A DNA stretch of 64,000 nt, taken from positions 62,001 through 126,000 of the forward strand of contig JASPKZ010008347.1 in assembly GCA_030220185.1 (NCBI GenBank), in the 5' to 3' direction. Positions 33,003 to 44,714 of this stretch are shown here, one piece after another. This DNA is from Diploptera punctata (lineage: Eukaryota > Arthropoda > Insecta > Blattodea > Blaberidae). Every line of letters begins with the position of its first letter. Position 1 is the stretch's first letter. A program made the position numbers and the translations under genes. The notes beneath the pieces were generated by a model. It made no database searches. It saw nothing but the letters and a program-made list of their open reading frames with translations, and was not told the DNA's origin.

Positions 33003-33333
33003 TCCGTCCACCGCTGTGGTCTCGAGGTAACGTGCTGCCTTGTAACGCAGCGGGCCCGGGTTCGATCCCCGGTGGGCAGTTTTTCTGGGTGAGTTTTTTA
33101 TCGGGGTTTTTCCTCACCTGTAAGACAAATGTCAGGAAAACTATAAGGCCCAAAGGATCTCCGAAATCATATGGCCATCATCATCATAATCATCCTTCAC
33201 CGGTGTGAAAGCAACGGGAAGCTACCACACCTACAATTCCCTAGTAAAGCTGCAAGCATAGCATAAAAATACTATGATTGCAGTGAAAGACCTGCCCTCA
33301 GGCAGAATTACTATGGATGGATGGACATACTTA
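33003..33333 (+). mobile_element. SINE-b (short form)
   Basis: Head GTGGTCTCGAGGTAACGTGC with B-box GGTTCGATCCC, body CTCACCTGTAAGACAAATGT, 3' part AAGCTACCACACCTACAATT, ending ACTATGGATGGATGGA. Same orientation and form as 34500-34838. Confidence 0.92.
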
Positions 33334-33618
33334 TTCCTAATTCTATAATTTGTATCCCACGCTTCAGTATAATGCTTTGGGCAATAATTGTATGATTATA
33401 CTTTATTAAAGGCCTAATTTAGTGACTGTATTCTATTTAAGCTAAAGAATAAAATCTGTATTTAGAATTTAATGTAAGTCTATATCGAATAAGCTAAAAA
33501 TAAATCTTTATAATACACATTTTTTTATTTTAATGTTGCGCCATAGCGTTGAACCTGTGCTGTAAATAAAATAAGTAGACCTATTTTATTTTGATTTATT
33601 GTAAAAGTTTTTTAAGAT

Positions 33619-34449
33619 GGGGATCCCAATAGGCAACAGATTTTTGCTGACATTACAATTTGCCGATGATCAACTGGCTTTAGCGCAAGACAAATTTGAT
33701 ATGGAATTCATGATAAAAAGGTTGAAAAACACGTATGAATCATGGGGTCTCACAGTAAATTTACAAAAAACAGAATATCTGGCAATAAATAGCAATGAAA
33801 GAGAAAATTTAATATTGGAAGAAGGAATCCAAATAAAGCAAGTGAAACAAACTAAATATTTGGGAATGATTATGGATAACATCGAAGGTATAGGAAAAGA
33901 GAACATAAAACATAGAATTGAATTGAGTAGCTTAAATAATATCATCATTAAATTCCATATGGTGGGATAAGCATATTTGGAAAGACACAAAAAAATATAT
34001 TGGTAAAATATTGGTGGAATCTGTTGCAATGTACGGAAGTGAGGTATGGACAATCAATAAGTACTACAAGAATAGACTAATAGCTCTAGAAATGGATTAT
34101 TTACGAAGAAGTGCCAGAAAGTCTAAATTAGAACGTGTCACAAATAAGGAAATTAGAAACATAATGGAAGCAGAAGAAAGCATAATTGAAAGAATTGAGG
34201 AAAAGGAATTAAAGTGGTTAGGACATGTTTTAAGAATGGAAGATGAGCGATGGCCGAAGCAACTATATGAATGGCATCCGAATAGAAAGAAGAAAAGAGG
34301 AAGACCAAGGTTAACATGGAAGGAAAACATGAAGACAGTAATGCAAGCTAGAGGGCTAAGCATCGAAGATGCCCAAGACCGTAGGCTTTGGAGGTTTGGC
34401 ACGGGAAGACGGCAGCAGCTGTAAAAACCCGAAGATAGATAGATAGATA
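33619..34449 (+). mobile_element. 5'-truncated LINE-b insertion with 12-bp duplication
   Basis: 831 bp between GTTTTTTAAGAT at 33607-33618 and 34450-34461, with a (GATA)n tail. It carries two frames: 33617-33970 starts in the RT palm (LQFADDQLALAQDK, catalytic FADD near 33658-33670, then GLTVNLQKTEYL and KYLGMIMD) and 34011-34424 is the C-terminus (ALEMDYLRRSARKSKLERV, LKWLGHVLRMEDERW, GRPRLTWKENMK). One frameshift between them near 33970-34010. It gives the clearest 3' end of LINE-b. Confidence 0.93.
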
Positions 34450-34499
34450 GTTTTTTAAGATAAATGATAAGGTATATTATATTAATTTTTGTTTTAAAT

Positions 34500-34838
34500 A
34501 AGTGGTCTCAAGGTAGCGTGCTGCCTTGTCACGCAGCGGGTCCGGGTTTGATTCCCGTTCGGAAAGGCTCCTGGGTGAGGTTTTTTTTCAGGGGTTTTCC
34601 TCACCTATAAGACAAATGTCAGGAAGCTTAGGGCCCAACGGTCCCCGAATATCATCCAGCCATCATCACCGCCATCCTTATCATTATTATCATCCTTCAC
34701 CGGTGTGGAAGGCAACAGGAAGCTACCACACCTATCATTCCCTACTAAAGCTTAAAAGCATAGTATGAAAATGCTATGATTGCAGTGGAAGACCTGCCCT
34801 CGAGCAGAATTACTATGGATGGATGGATGGATGGATAT
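34500..34838 (+). mobile_element. SINE-b (short form)
   Basis: Head GTGGTCTCAAGGTAGCGTGC, B-box-like GGGTTTGATTCCC, body and 3' part as in 33003-33333, tail (GGAT)n at about 34816-34836. Ends close to a T-rich tract; target duplication not obvious. Confidence 0.9.
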
Positions 34839-35864
34839 TATTTTTTTATGTTATATTTCTCATAAACTGCGGTACTTAACTGCTCACTGGGAGAAGTGGA
34901 ATGAGGCTACATGATAAAAGTCATAGGATAATGTTGAGGTACGATACTGTGTTCTTGCTGGTGGGTAGAATAAAATAGAAGCCTACGTAACATTAACTTC
35001 ACCAGGATAAATAAATTGATACCAATAATACTACTTTTTTCAGATTATATGCAGTTGGTATGGACTCACAAGACCAGAACGAAATGAAACACTGTATTAT
35101 ATACACTTCACAAAAAAAAAAAAAAGAGTGAGCCGTTTCAAAAAGCAGAGTCCGTGTTATGGCCCACTGCGCATGCTCGAAGAGCTAAAGCTGTAGTTCA
35201 GGAAGTAAGGCATTGTTAAATGTTTTAAATAAGCTGTATTTGGCTTTAATCGTCTTAAATAGTTGAAGAACTGCGAAGGCGACATGTTTCTAGATATTTA
35301 CGAATGTTTGACAAATGCAATATTACTCGAATTGCGATATTTCAAATAAAGTTAAACTCTCGTTCATAGTGAAGAAGTAAACAAGACAACTACGATTTAC
35401 ACAACTAGTATCCGACGTTCGAGTAGCGTAGATCGATAAACCAATTACAAAAAGATGAAATATATATGAGAGCCAGGGTTCGAATCCCTCAACAATGTTT
35501 TTTTATTAATTTGTATTTTCAACAAAATACATCCTATAACATTTAATTCCTACCACGTAATGTACGTCCACTTTACACTATATTAAGTAATATTTCTGCC
35601 TTCGTAAACTCTATAAGACTATTTAGCTATCGGTATAAATTTAATTGTGTGTGCAGTATCACGTTTTAATAATAATGCTATAAATTAATGTAATAAAAGA
35701 CAATTTAGCTTCATATATTTATGTGTTTATTTATTTATTACGTATCAGCGACGAAAAAGTTTCACCCTTCAATTAAAATATTTAGTTTATATATGTCCAG
35801 CCCAGCGTAATAATAGCCCATAGAGATGGTGGTCAATAATAATAAAAAAAATAATAATTTTCAT

Positions 35865-36095
35865 GGTAGGCTGTCGGACAGTTCCGCTCTCAGAATTCAT
35901 CTTCCCATTGTCTTCTAGGACGTCCCACATCTCTATAGCCTTGAGGTTGGTACAACAGTGCTTGTTTTGTTAGCCTAGAAGAGTCCATTCTTAAAATATG
36001 TTCATGCCATTTTTGTTTATAGTTTTGTATTTTTTCATTTAGATTAAACATTTTGAGTTCTTGCCTAATTGTTTCACTAGGAATGTAATAATAAT
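35865..36095 (-). pseudogene. LINE-c C-terminal scrap in Z copy B
   Basis: Reversed, it reads FNLNEKIQNYKQKWHEHILR, then MDSSRLTKQALLYQPQGYRD and VGRPRRQWEDEF followed by a stop and ERNCPTA. Typical end of LINE-c. 5'-truncated; ends in an ATT-rich tail. Confidence 0.75.
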
Positions 36096-36118
36096 AATGA
36101 TAATAATAATAATAATAA

Positions 36119-39100
36119 TTATAATAATCTTCTTCTTCGGCTTTCCCCCTCTTATAGGTTTGCCGTCTTCAGTTTCCGTTTATCTCTATCATTCCAATCT
36201 CCCTCTTCCAAATTCCTATCATCCATTATAGTTCTGACGTAGGTTTTACATTTCCATCTTAGTCTGCCACGTTTATTTCTTCCAGGGGGCGACCATTAGT
36301 ATATATTTTTTGGCCATCTTTCATTTTACATTCTTTGTACATGGCCATACCATTTAAGCGTTTGATTTTCAATCCTCTTAACAACAGATGTGGTGACATT
36401 CATTTCTCTCCAAAGGCAATCATTTCTTATTTTATCCTGTCTTGTTTTTTGGAGGCTTCTTCTAAAATAATCAAATTCAACTGTTCTAATTTTATTCTTT
36501 TGTAATTCCGTCAGAGATCAAGTTTCACTTCCATATGACAAAATATTCTGTATTATGCTCTTATAAATTTTCATTTTAGTTTCCTTTGTAATATTTTTAT
36601 TCCAAATTATTCCATGTAATGTCTTAGTTGCATTTTTTGCCATTGCAATTTTAGTCTGTACATCTCCCTCACAGGTACCTAAACTTGTAATTATTGACCC
36701 AAGATATTACAAAAATTCACACTTTTTTATTTTCCCTGTTTCAAGTATGAGGTCATCCACATCCTTTCCCAAACACATATATTCTGTTTTCTGTAAATTT
36801 ATATTCAGTCCCCATTTTTTATATTCTTCCATTAGTTTATTTATCATATATTTCATATCATCTTCAACACCTGCAAAAATAATTTGATCATCTGCAAACA
36901 ACAATGAATGCAGTACTTTTCCTCCTATAGGAATACTCATAGCAAGAATGGAAAAATCATCTGAGAAGAATGGCAAGAAATAGACTTCCAAAATTGGCAT
37001 TCCAATATACCCCAACTGGACATAGGGACCAAGGAAGACCAAAACATCGGTGGAAAGATCAAGACCATCTTCGCTAGGTTTACCGTACAGGCCACATGGC
37101 CTAAAACGAATTTGTTCATGATGATGATGAGGAATACTCATTTCAGAACATTTTTATACCACAAGTTAAGAGCCTGGTCTATATAAATGTTAAAAAGAAT
37201 TGGTGATAAACTGCATCCCTGCTTAAGGCCTTTATTCACTGTGAATTCCTCTGTTAAAGTATTCTGTATTTTTACTTTAGCTTTTGTAACAATATTAATC
37301 CATTTATCACAGATATTCAGATTTCTCATTGCCGTCCATAACAATTGTCGAGGTACACTATCATATGCCATCTCTAAATCAATAAAGGTCATATGCAGTT
37401 CTTTATTTTTTGCTAGGATTTTCTCTTGTAATTGTCTAATACAGAAAATATTATCAATACATGATCTTCCACTCCGGAATCCACATTGTTCTTCTCTTAA
37501 GTTATCTTTTATCTCCTTAAGTTTAAAATTTATAATTTTACTAAAAATTCTAGCTGTTGAAGGTAAAACGCTTATACCTCTATAATTGGAACACAGTTTT
37601 TTATCGTCTTTTCTAAAAATAGGAGTAATATACGATAAATTCCAGTCTTCTGGGATATCGTATCCAATTTCAATTTTATTAAAAAGTTTTGTTAAAAAAT
37701 TACTAAAATATCTCCTCCATGTTTTACGAGTTCCGTCTGAATATTTCCTGGTCCTGGTGCTCTCCCATTTTTTTGCCTCTTTCAAAGCTATTTTTACTTC
37801 ATCTTCTGTTATCTCTGGAGTGTCAAATTTATATTCTACATCCGTATCTTGAAGTTGAAACTCATTTCTATTTTCTTGAAGCAAACCTTTATAATGTTGC
37901 ATCCATTCTGATGGTCTTATCAACTGAATACTTATCTTCTTTCTTTCTGATTTCCTGATATTTTGTAATGTTTTCCAAGCTTCTTTGGATCTAGCATATC
38001 CAATCGAATGATCTATATTCGAGCATATATTATCCCAGTAATCATTTTTTTGTTCTTCTCACTTCCAGCTTTGTTTTATGTTTTAAAGCGATATATTAAT
38101 TTCGAGATGTTGTTGAGTGATCTGATAACCATTTCATCCGTGCTTTCTTTTTTTCTTCTACTAATTTTTTAATATCGTGAATAAACCATTAATTATTTCT
38201 TTTTAGTGCTCGATTTTCTGTCCCAAGTGCTTCTAAAGCTGCTGAATGTATACTTTCCTTTAGTTGATCATACATTTCCACTGCAGATTTATTTACATTT
38301 AAATTAAGTTTTTGCAATAATCTTGATTGAAAAATATATTTTATACTCTCATCATAGAGTAGACTTACTTTATATCTTTGTTCATTCAAAGGGGTTGTAC
38401 GTATTTGTACTGTCTTCCGTTACTTCAATATTTTGTTTTTTCTTACTTAATATGAATTTTCCCAAAAGCATATAATGATCACTTCCGCAATCTGGTTTTC
38501 TATACACTCACTATCATATCACGTTTTTGTTTTACAATTATATAATCAATTACTGATTGGAGACTTTTTGTTGGCTGTTCCCATGTGTATTTATGTATTT
38601 CCCGATGTTGGAAGAAACTATTCATTATCATGTTGTTTACATAAACTTATCAATCTATCTCCATTGTCATTTTCCACTTTTTCCCCAAATGGTCCAATCA
38701 CTTCATATTTCATTCTACTTCCTACTCGACTATTAAAATCTCCTGTTATTATTACTTCTTGATTTTTTTTATTTTGTCAAAAATTTCTGACAGTTTGTCA
38801 AAAATTCATATTTCTCTATGGTTGTTGCATGCTCATTTATGGCATATACTCCTATTATTATAAGCTCTGTCCCAAAAAGTTTGAGATTTAATTTAATAAT
38901 TATTTCATCAAAATCTTCCCAAGCCACTATATTTTTACCAACTTATTTTTTTATCAAAATTGATATATATATCTTTTTGCTCCACTAGTTTTTGGTACTC
39001 CACTCCAGATATGTGTATAATTTCCTAATTTTTCCTGTCATTTCCCTTTCTTCTTTGTTTCTGAGAGCACAATGATATCTGCATTAATTGCTGTAATCTC

Positions 39101-39280
39101 ATCTATTACTTCTTGTTCTTTAGTATTCAAGCCTTGAACATTCCATGTGCCAATAGCAAAGGTCCGTTTTCGTAGCTTAAGTCTGTTATATGTAAATCCA
39201 TCCGGCTGACATATTTCACTGAAGTACTTTTTTCCAGAGCCAGGTTGCCAGCCTGACGCCTAACCTCCAGACATGGAGGA
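36119..39280 (-). pseudogene. LINE-b retrotransposon, nearly full length, inside Z copy B
   Basis: Minus-strand order: 5' leader (about 39280-39190), endonuclease start GTWNVQGLNTKEQEV (about 39100-39160), decayed endonuclease to 38460, linker frame 38189-38389, RT frame 37138-37923 (PIFRKDDKKLCSNYRGISVL, FRSGRSCIDNIFCIRQ, TFIDLEMAYDSVPRQ, GLKQGCSLSPILFNIY), then after a 190-bp LINE-c insertion the palm with SLLFADDQIIFAG (36887-36902) and NLQKTEYMCLG, and a broken C-terminus to 36119. The RT has its motif A aspartate and FADD. Frameshifts make it non-functional. Confidence 0.85.
36941..37130 (+). mobile_element. 190-bp LINE-c 3' end inserted in LINE-b, 11-bp duplication
   Basis: GGAATACTCAT stands at 36930-36940 and again at 37131-37141. 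The insert reads on the plus strand RMARNRLPKLAFQYTPTGHR then DQGRPKHRWKDQD and ends with (GAT)n. It separates the motif B frame from the FADD frame of the LINE-b RT, so it post-dates that LINE-b. Confidence 0.92.
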
Positions 39281-39673
39281 CCTGGGTTTTTTTTAGGGTT
39301 TGCTCCCTTAGCCGATAGGTCTCAGTTTTAATAATGATAATGATGGTAATAATAATAATAATGATAATAATAATAATAATTATTATTATTATTATTATAA
39401 TAATAGGAGGAGGTCTCCTCCGACTGCGGAGTTCACCATAGTTTATAAATTGTAGATTGATGGAGGACCATAGGGATGATTCCCTAGAAACTCGTGGTAG
39501 AGCAAAAGGTGTAATGTTCCATAGTCGAAATAAATACCTTTGATAAACACATAATATTAATATTTACTGCACTGATGTTAATTTGCACCTTTTAATATAC
39601 TGTTGCACTTTAAATTATTAATTTATAATTGAGTTCCGAAATATGGCAACACGGTGGACACGGTCGCTCTTAG

Positions 39674-39728
<55 letters not shown>

Positions 39729-39730
39729 GT
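39281..39730. other. AAT/ATT tracts and unclassified core of Z copy B
   Basis: (AAT)n then (ATT)n at 39349-39398 (able to form a hairpin), about 270 bp of unrecognised sequence with a direct GGAGGAGGTCTCCTCC palindrome near 39407, and a pure (AAT)n at 39676-39729. Confidence 0.6.
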
Positions 39731-40018
39731 TTGTTTTTGTTTGAGAGTAGAAGGACAGAATAAAATAGTATTCTAACAATTAAAAAAATAAAAACTTCAT
39801 CGGGAAACGAACCTGTGACCTCTTGCACACGAATCAAGCCACTAAGCACTGAGCTAAGCGTTCGCTGGCTGGATGTGCTTGAAATAATGCTCTTCAAAGG
39901 AAGAAGGAAACGTATTGTAGCTCTACTGTGCAGTTAGTTTATTCGTGTGAATCGCGCGTTAGAACTTAAAATATTGGAAATCAAGAGTCGGCCCATTCTT
40001 CTTTTTTTGCTAAGTGTA

Positions 40019-41059
40019 CATTTACAAATGTAAATATAAACATGAAGGATTATGAACATAAAAAAAGAAAGGTTCTTCACTTATGGTATCAGTACTTTGA
40101 GAATTCTCACGTATTTATAACCAAGATAAGAGTTACATTCAATTGCGTAATAGTGTACACACTCGCATTACACGTGTAATGACATTTACTAGGCTATATT
40201 CCGTTTTTATGCACACATCAAAGTTACTTTTCTTCTTAAGATTCCCACAACTTCATTACAATGTCTCATAAATCTACAAAATGCAAAACAAATGACCATT
40301 CCAAGTAATTAGGAAAGTTAACAGTTATGCTAGCGAGCCAAATTATAGCGATAAGAATCATATTCAGTCAAATTCAGCATACCGATTAATCTAGCTGAAT
40401 TTTTCCTAGTTGTCCTCAATCCCTTGGGGAAAATGCGGGTTGGAATTGCATTAATCAGAAAATAAATACGTTCGTGGTATGAGAGGTATTTGAAACCAAT
40501 GGTTTACTGAACAGGGTTGCTATCACTAATTAACACTTTAATTAACGCATAATTTTTCGTGGCACAGTTCAAGTCAATTTAAATATTCTTAACCCGGGAG
40601 TTGTGGCGCGGGGTATTTTCGGACATATGATTTTAAGTTCTAATTATAATCAGTATTAATTCATGGATTGTGTAACTCTGTGTCCACATACCTTTCACTG
40701 CATTCTTCTCCTTTTGTTTGATGTCAATAACCTCAGCCTTGAAGCACAAATTCTAAAGATAATGAGTAAAAATATCCAGTGGTGCTGTGTCAGGATCCCA
40801 TTTTCCCCAAATCGACGGTTATGTTTGCATAGAGTATAGATTAACTGCATTTCATTAATGCAGCATAATTTGTGTAAAATTATCTGTTCATAAACAAAAG
40901 AGTTTCTGTTCTCTAAATGTGTTTGTCATATGTAGGGAGACGCTTCATATTACCTGTCACACTGAGTATGTACTGCGCAGGACACTTCTGAAACAGAATG
41001 TTTCGTAGCGACTGTTTCATTTATTCGCTGCATACAGAATAGTAAAGAACTGTGGAAAT
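40019..41059. other. Upstream flank of the CGGBP1-like hAT, possible left terminus
   Basis: No gene. CAGGGTTGCTA at 40512 resembles a hAT terminus, and AACCCTG at 44504-44510 could be the other end. The expected 8-bp duplication is not seen, so these limits are only a suggestion. Confidence 0.35.
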
Positions 41060-42479
41060 ATGCCTAAAGTAAAATAGAGTATTACCCCAAAATCATCATC
41101 ATCACAATTAGCATCGTTTGTAGAGGAATTTGGCACAAATGGCGAAACCATCAAATGTAAGGTATATCACATAGAACTCAAAGAAAGTTTCAAACATCAT
41201 GTTAAACAACACTGTAATTCAAGAAAACACCCGGAAAATGTATTATTAGAAAAAAAAGCAGAAGGGAAAGTGTAGCTTCAACCTCCGCAGACCCAAACTT
41301 CAGATCAGAATTTTTCGATGATTTGTGGCATGCATTAACAAGAGCCGATATTCCTTCAAAATAAGTACAGCATCCTTGTTTCGTAAACAAATATACTAAC
41401 AGAAAAATGCCTTCAGAAACACAATTACGAAAAACATATTTACCAACAGCCTATGAAAAATGCCTAAATTACTTAAGGGATGAAGTAGCAGATAAAACGA
41501 TTTTTGTGTTTATAGACGAAACAATAGCTTCCGCTCATAGGTCAATCGCTAATGTTATTGTAGGTACCCTAACGCCTGATGGTCCACCTAAAACATTTCT
41601 CTTAACATCCGAAGAGATGGAGGCGGTTAACCACTCTACAATTACTCGCTTTATTTAATTATTCATTGTCCCTCCTGTGACCTGCCGGTATTAAGAAAGA
41701 AAATATTTTATTTGTTACGGATGGGGCTGCATATATGAGAAAAGCTGCTACAACAATACAGCAATCATAACCAAAATTAATACATTTAAAATGCCTAGCA
41801 CATGGTCTCCACCGAGTTGCGGAAGAAATTAGAGCCTGTTTTCCGGATGTTGATACATTTCTAAACAACATGAAAAATATTTTTCTCAAGGGACCATCAA
41901 GAATTAAAATATTTAAATAAATGGCACCTGGGATTCCCCTGCATCCACAGCCAATTGTAACTCGGTGGGGAACATGGCTACAGGCTGCACTATACTATGC
42001 CCAGTATTACGACAAAATTGTAAGCATAATTAATGTATTTGACGATACAAAAAATCTCGCTATACGTGCAGTGAAGCAAATAATTTCACCAGCTTTGTTT
42101 CAAGACCTTTCTTATATTCCAAATAATTTCAGTAAGGTTGCAACTACAATAAAAAATTTACAATAATCTAAACTAACAATGCCGGAAGCTCTGGAGGCAA
42201 TAGGACAAGTTTCAGAAACACTGAGTGAAGTAAAAGTGGGAACTGTTAAAGAAAGAGTAGCAAATAAACTTAAAAGTGTCTTAAAGAAGAATACTGGGTA
42301 CGCAGAAATGTGCAAAATGAGGGACGTGTTGCTCAGTCAGGAAATCTCAAGCAACCCTCATACTTTTATTTTTTTATTTGTTCCTATTACATCGTGCGAC
42401 GGGAAACGTAGTTATTCAAAATATACAAATTATCTATGTGCTAATCGCATGAGATTTACTTTCGTGCATTTCGGAAGTA

Positions 42480-43199
42480 CACTTAGCGACAAAAAGGACG
42501 AGCCGCTTCAAAAAGCAGAGTCCTTGTTATGGCCCACTGCGCATGCTCCAAAAGCTAAAGCTGTGATTCATGAAGTAACGCACTGCTAAATGTTTTAAAT
42601 ACGCTTTATTTGGTTTTAATCGTCTTAAATAGTTAAAGAACAGCGAAGGAAACATGTTTCTAGATATTTACGAATGTTCGACATATGCAACATTACTCAA
42701 ATTGCGACATTTCAAATAAAGTTAAACTCTCGTTCATAGAGCAACAGTACAAGACAACCAACATTTAGACCACTATTATGCGACGTTCGAGTAGCGTAGA
42801 TCGTTAAATCATTTATAAAAATATGAAATATGTATGAAAGCCAGGGTTCGAATATGTATGAAAGCCAGGGTTCGAATCCTTCAACAATGTTTTTTTTATT
42901 CGCAAAACACATTGTATAAGTACCACGTAATCTACATCCAGTTTACACTATATTAAGTAATATTCCTGCCTTCGTAAACCCTATTTCGTTACCGATATAA
43001 ATTTATTTGTGTGTCCAGTACCACGTTTTAATAATAATGCTATAACTCTATGTAATAAAAGATATAGCTTCACATGTTTATGTGTTTATTTATTTATTTA
43101 TTTATTACGTATTAGCCAGGAAAAAGTTTCACCCTTCAATTAAAATAATTAGTTTATATATGTCAAGTCCAGTATAATAATAGCCCATAGATGATGGAC

Positions 43200-43251
<52 letters not shown>

Positions 43252-44226
43252 GGATGTATCAAAGGATGTGAAGAATGTAATTAACTGGGGATTAAAGTTA
43301 ACTCAAAATGTACCCATGAAAAATACATAAAATATAGAATTCAAAAAGGCAGATCAGTAATAATAATGTTAAACGGCGTTTTGTGGGATAAGAACATATG
43401 AATGGATACCAAATTAGAAATTTATAAATCCATAATTCGAAGCACGCTAACATACGGTGCAGAAACTTGGCAGTTCAATAAAAATTTGAGTTTAAAGCTT
43501 ATGTCTACTGAAATGGATTGTTCTTGGCGCTCAACTGGACATTCTAAATTGGAAAAAAAATCATAAATATAATCAGACAACAAATGAAAGTCCAAAATTC
43601 AATATTAGATTTTGTGAGATACAGACACTAGAATGGTATGGCCATACACGTAGGATGCCAAAGAAAAGATTACCCAGACAAGCTTTGGAATGGATTACAC
43701 CTGGGAAATAAAAGAGAGGTGCACCTAGGTTTAAATGGATGGATGATATAAGAAGAGGTATGAGGGAGCTAGGTCTAGAAGAATTGGAATGTGAAGATAG
43801 AGAGGAATGGAGAAAGAAGATAAAAGCTTAAAAAGATTTGGGCACACGAAGATGTTTTATTGCACTGTAAACCTGTTTATAAATAAATAAATAAATAAAT
43901 AAATAATAAAAATAGTAATACTTCCAAATAGTTAGTACGTTTTTCTTTAAGAATGGACAGATAGATTAAAATAGAAAGCATTTTAACAATTAAAAAAAAA
44001 ATTAACCTCAACGGAAATCGAACGTGTAACCTTTTGCATACGAATGAAGCCACTAAGCACGGAGCTAAGCGTACGCCGACTAATTGCACTTGAAAGAATA
44101 CTCTTTAAAGGAAGAAGGGAAACGTATTGTAGCTCTACTGTGCAATTAATTTACTCGTGTGAATCGCGCGTTGGAACTTATAATATTCGAGATCAAGAGT
44201 CGACCTATTCTTTTTGTCGCTTAGTG
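42480..44226 (+). mobile_element. Z element copy C, 1747 bp, both termini present
   Basis: The best copy of Z. Left end CACTTAGCGACAAAAAG, right end (reversed) CACTAAGCGACAAAAAG, one mismatch in 17; TA lies outside both ends (42478-42479 and 44227-44228). It interrupts the hAT frame: coding similarity stops just before it and resumes just after. Inside, left to right: left module, plus-strand tRNA-like unit (B-box GGTTCGAATCC near 42870, with a 24-bp local duplication), (AAT)n at 43200-43250, LINE-b 3' piece, (AAAT)n, minus-strand tRNA-like unit (about 44020-44075), right module. No transposase; class unknown. Confidence 0.8.
43255..43870 (+). pseudogene. LINE-b 3' piece that is part of Z
   Basis: RT C-terminal remnant: GVLWDKNI, LEIYKSIIRSTLTYGAETW, EWYGHTRRMPKKRLPRQALE and RGMRELGLEELE, with stops; ends with (AAAT)n. 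The 5' cut point is identical in copies A (4368) and E (about 61980), showing that this piece moves with Z. Confidence 0.78.
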
Positions 44227-44521
44227 TACATTATTGTACATTGTAATAATGATGTATAAAAAAATAATTCTAAACTTTAAACCCTTATTCAAAATGAAGT
44301 TGTTTTATTGCACACTACAAATAACTAAACATACGATTGTTTGCTTCCTTCTGTAATTCCTTATCTTGGTATAACTGTTTTTGAAGCAGGGTGTAATGCC
44401 TTCTACGGAACATCATTTTGTTTATACTAAACGCTGCAAGGTCACAGGTACGTCATCCCTCCTTAAATTCCGTGCATTCTCAACTTCATTGAATACTTAC
44501 TAGAACCCTGCTACCGGGTCA

Positions 44522-44700
44522 TAAGTAATGTCACGAGTGATTTCTAAATCATCAATAAATTCAGGATTTATCTAGAGGATTTGGAAATCAAGAGTGGCAT
44601 TTGTTAGGACTATTTAACGAATAAAAATAAGTTGTTTACTCATAAGTCAATATTTACATATAGTTACCGGTATTTTAAAATATTTATATATTAAATGTGT
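44522..44700 (+). mobile_element. X element, truncated copy
   Basis: TAAGTAATGTCACGAGTGAT and the subterminal palindrome as in 25040-25791, again preceded by TCA (44519-44521). Similarity fades near 44700, where Z copy D starts. Confidence 0.75.
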
Positions 44701-44714
44701 GGTTATGTTTCATT

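Larger units (their letters stand above)
35104..40016 (+). mobile_element. Z element copy B, 4.9 kb, filled with LINE sequence
   Basis: Left end CACTTCACAAAAAAAAAAAA preceded by TA; right end TTTTTTGCTAAGTG followed by TA (40017-40018). The left module (35130-35850) and right module (39730-40016) match copies A, C and E. The minus-strand tRNA-like motif at about 39820-39870 (CACTAAGCACTGAGCTAAGC) is intact. Between the modules, where A, C and E carry the short plus-strand LINE-b piece, this copy holds LINE-c and LINE-b sequence on the minus strand plus AAT tracts. So the modules are stable but the core differs. Confidence 0.72.
41060..44260 (+). pseudogene. hAT transposase pseudogene (CGGBP1-like), interrupted by Z copy C
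   Basis: ATG at 41060 (MPKVK), then a BED-like zinc-finger remnant (CKVYHIELKESFKHHVKQH, about 41150-41210). Transposase frames follow: 41407-41658 (TIFVFIDETIASAHR, ANVIVGTLTPDG), a decayed part with LFVTDGAAYMRKAA and LKCLAHGLHRVAEEIR (41700-41840), 41921-42166 (PIVTRWGTWLQAALYYAQYY) and 42179-42589 (PITSCDGKRSYSKYTNYL, NRMRFTFVHF). At 42478 it is cut by Z copy C; after 44228 the last residues IIVHCNNDV and a stop follow. Several stops and shifts. The superfamily call is firm; CGGBP1-like is by resemblance from memory. Confidence 0.82.

Noticed and set aside
33003..33075. Possible tRNA gene (A- and B-box-like sequence)
   Set aside because: It is the head of a repeated SINE with the same body as other copies; no proper cloverleaf was found. 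The same applies to the other tRNA-like heads.
40512..44510. CAGGGTT and AACCCTG as termini of the CGGBP1-like hAT
   Set aside because: The flanking 8 bp differ (TTACTGAA and CTACCGGG), so the pair may be chance.
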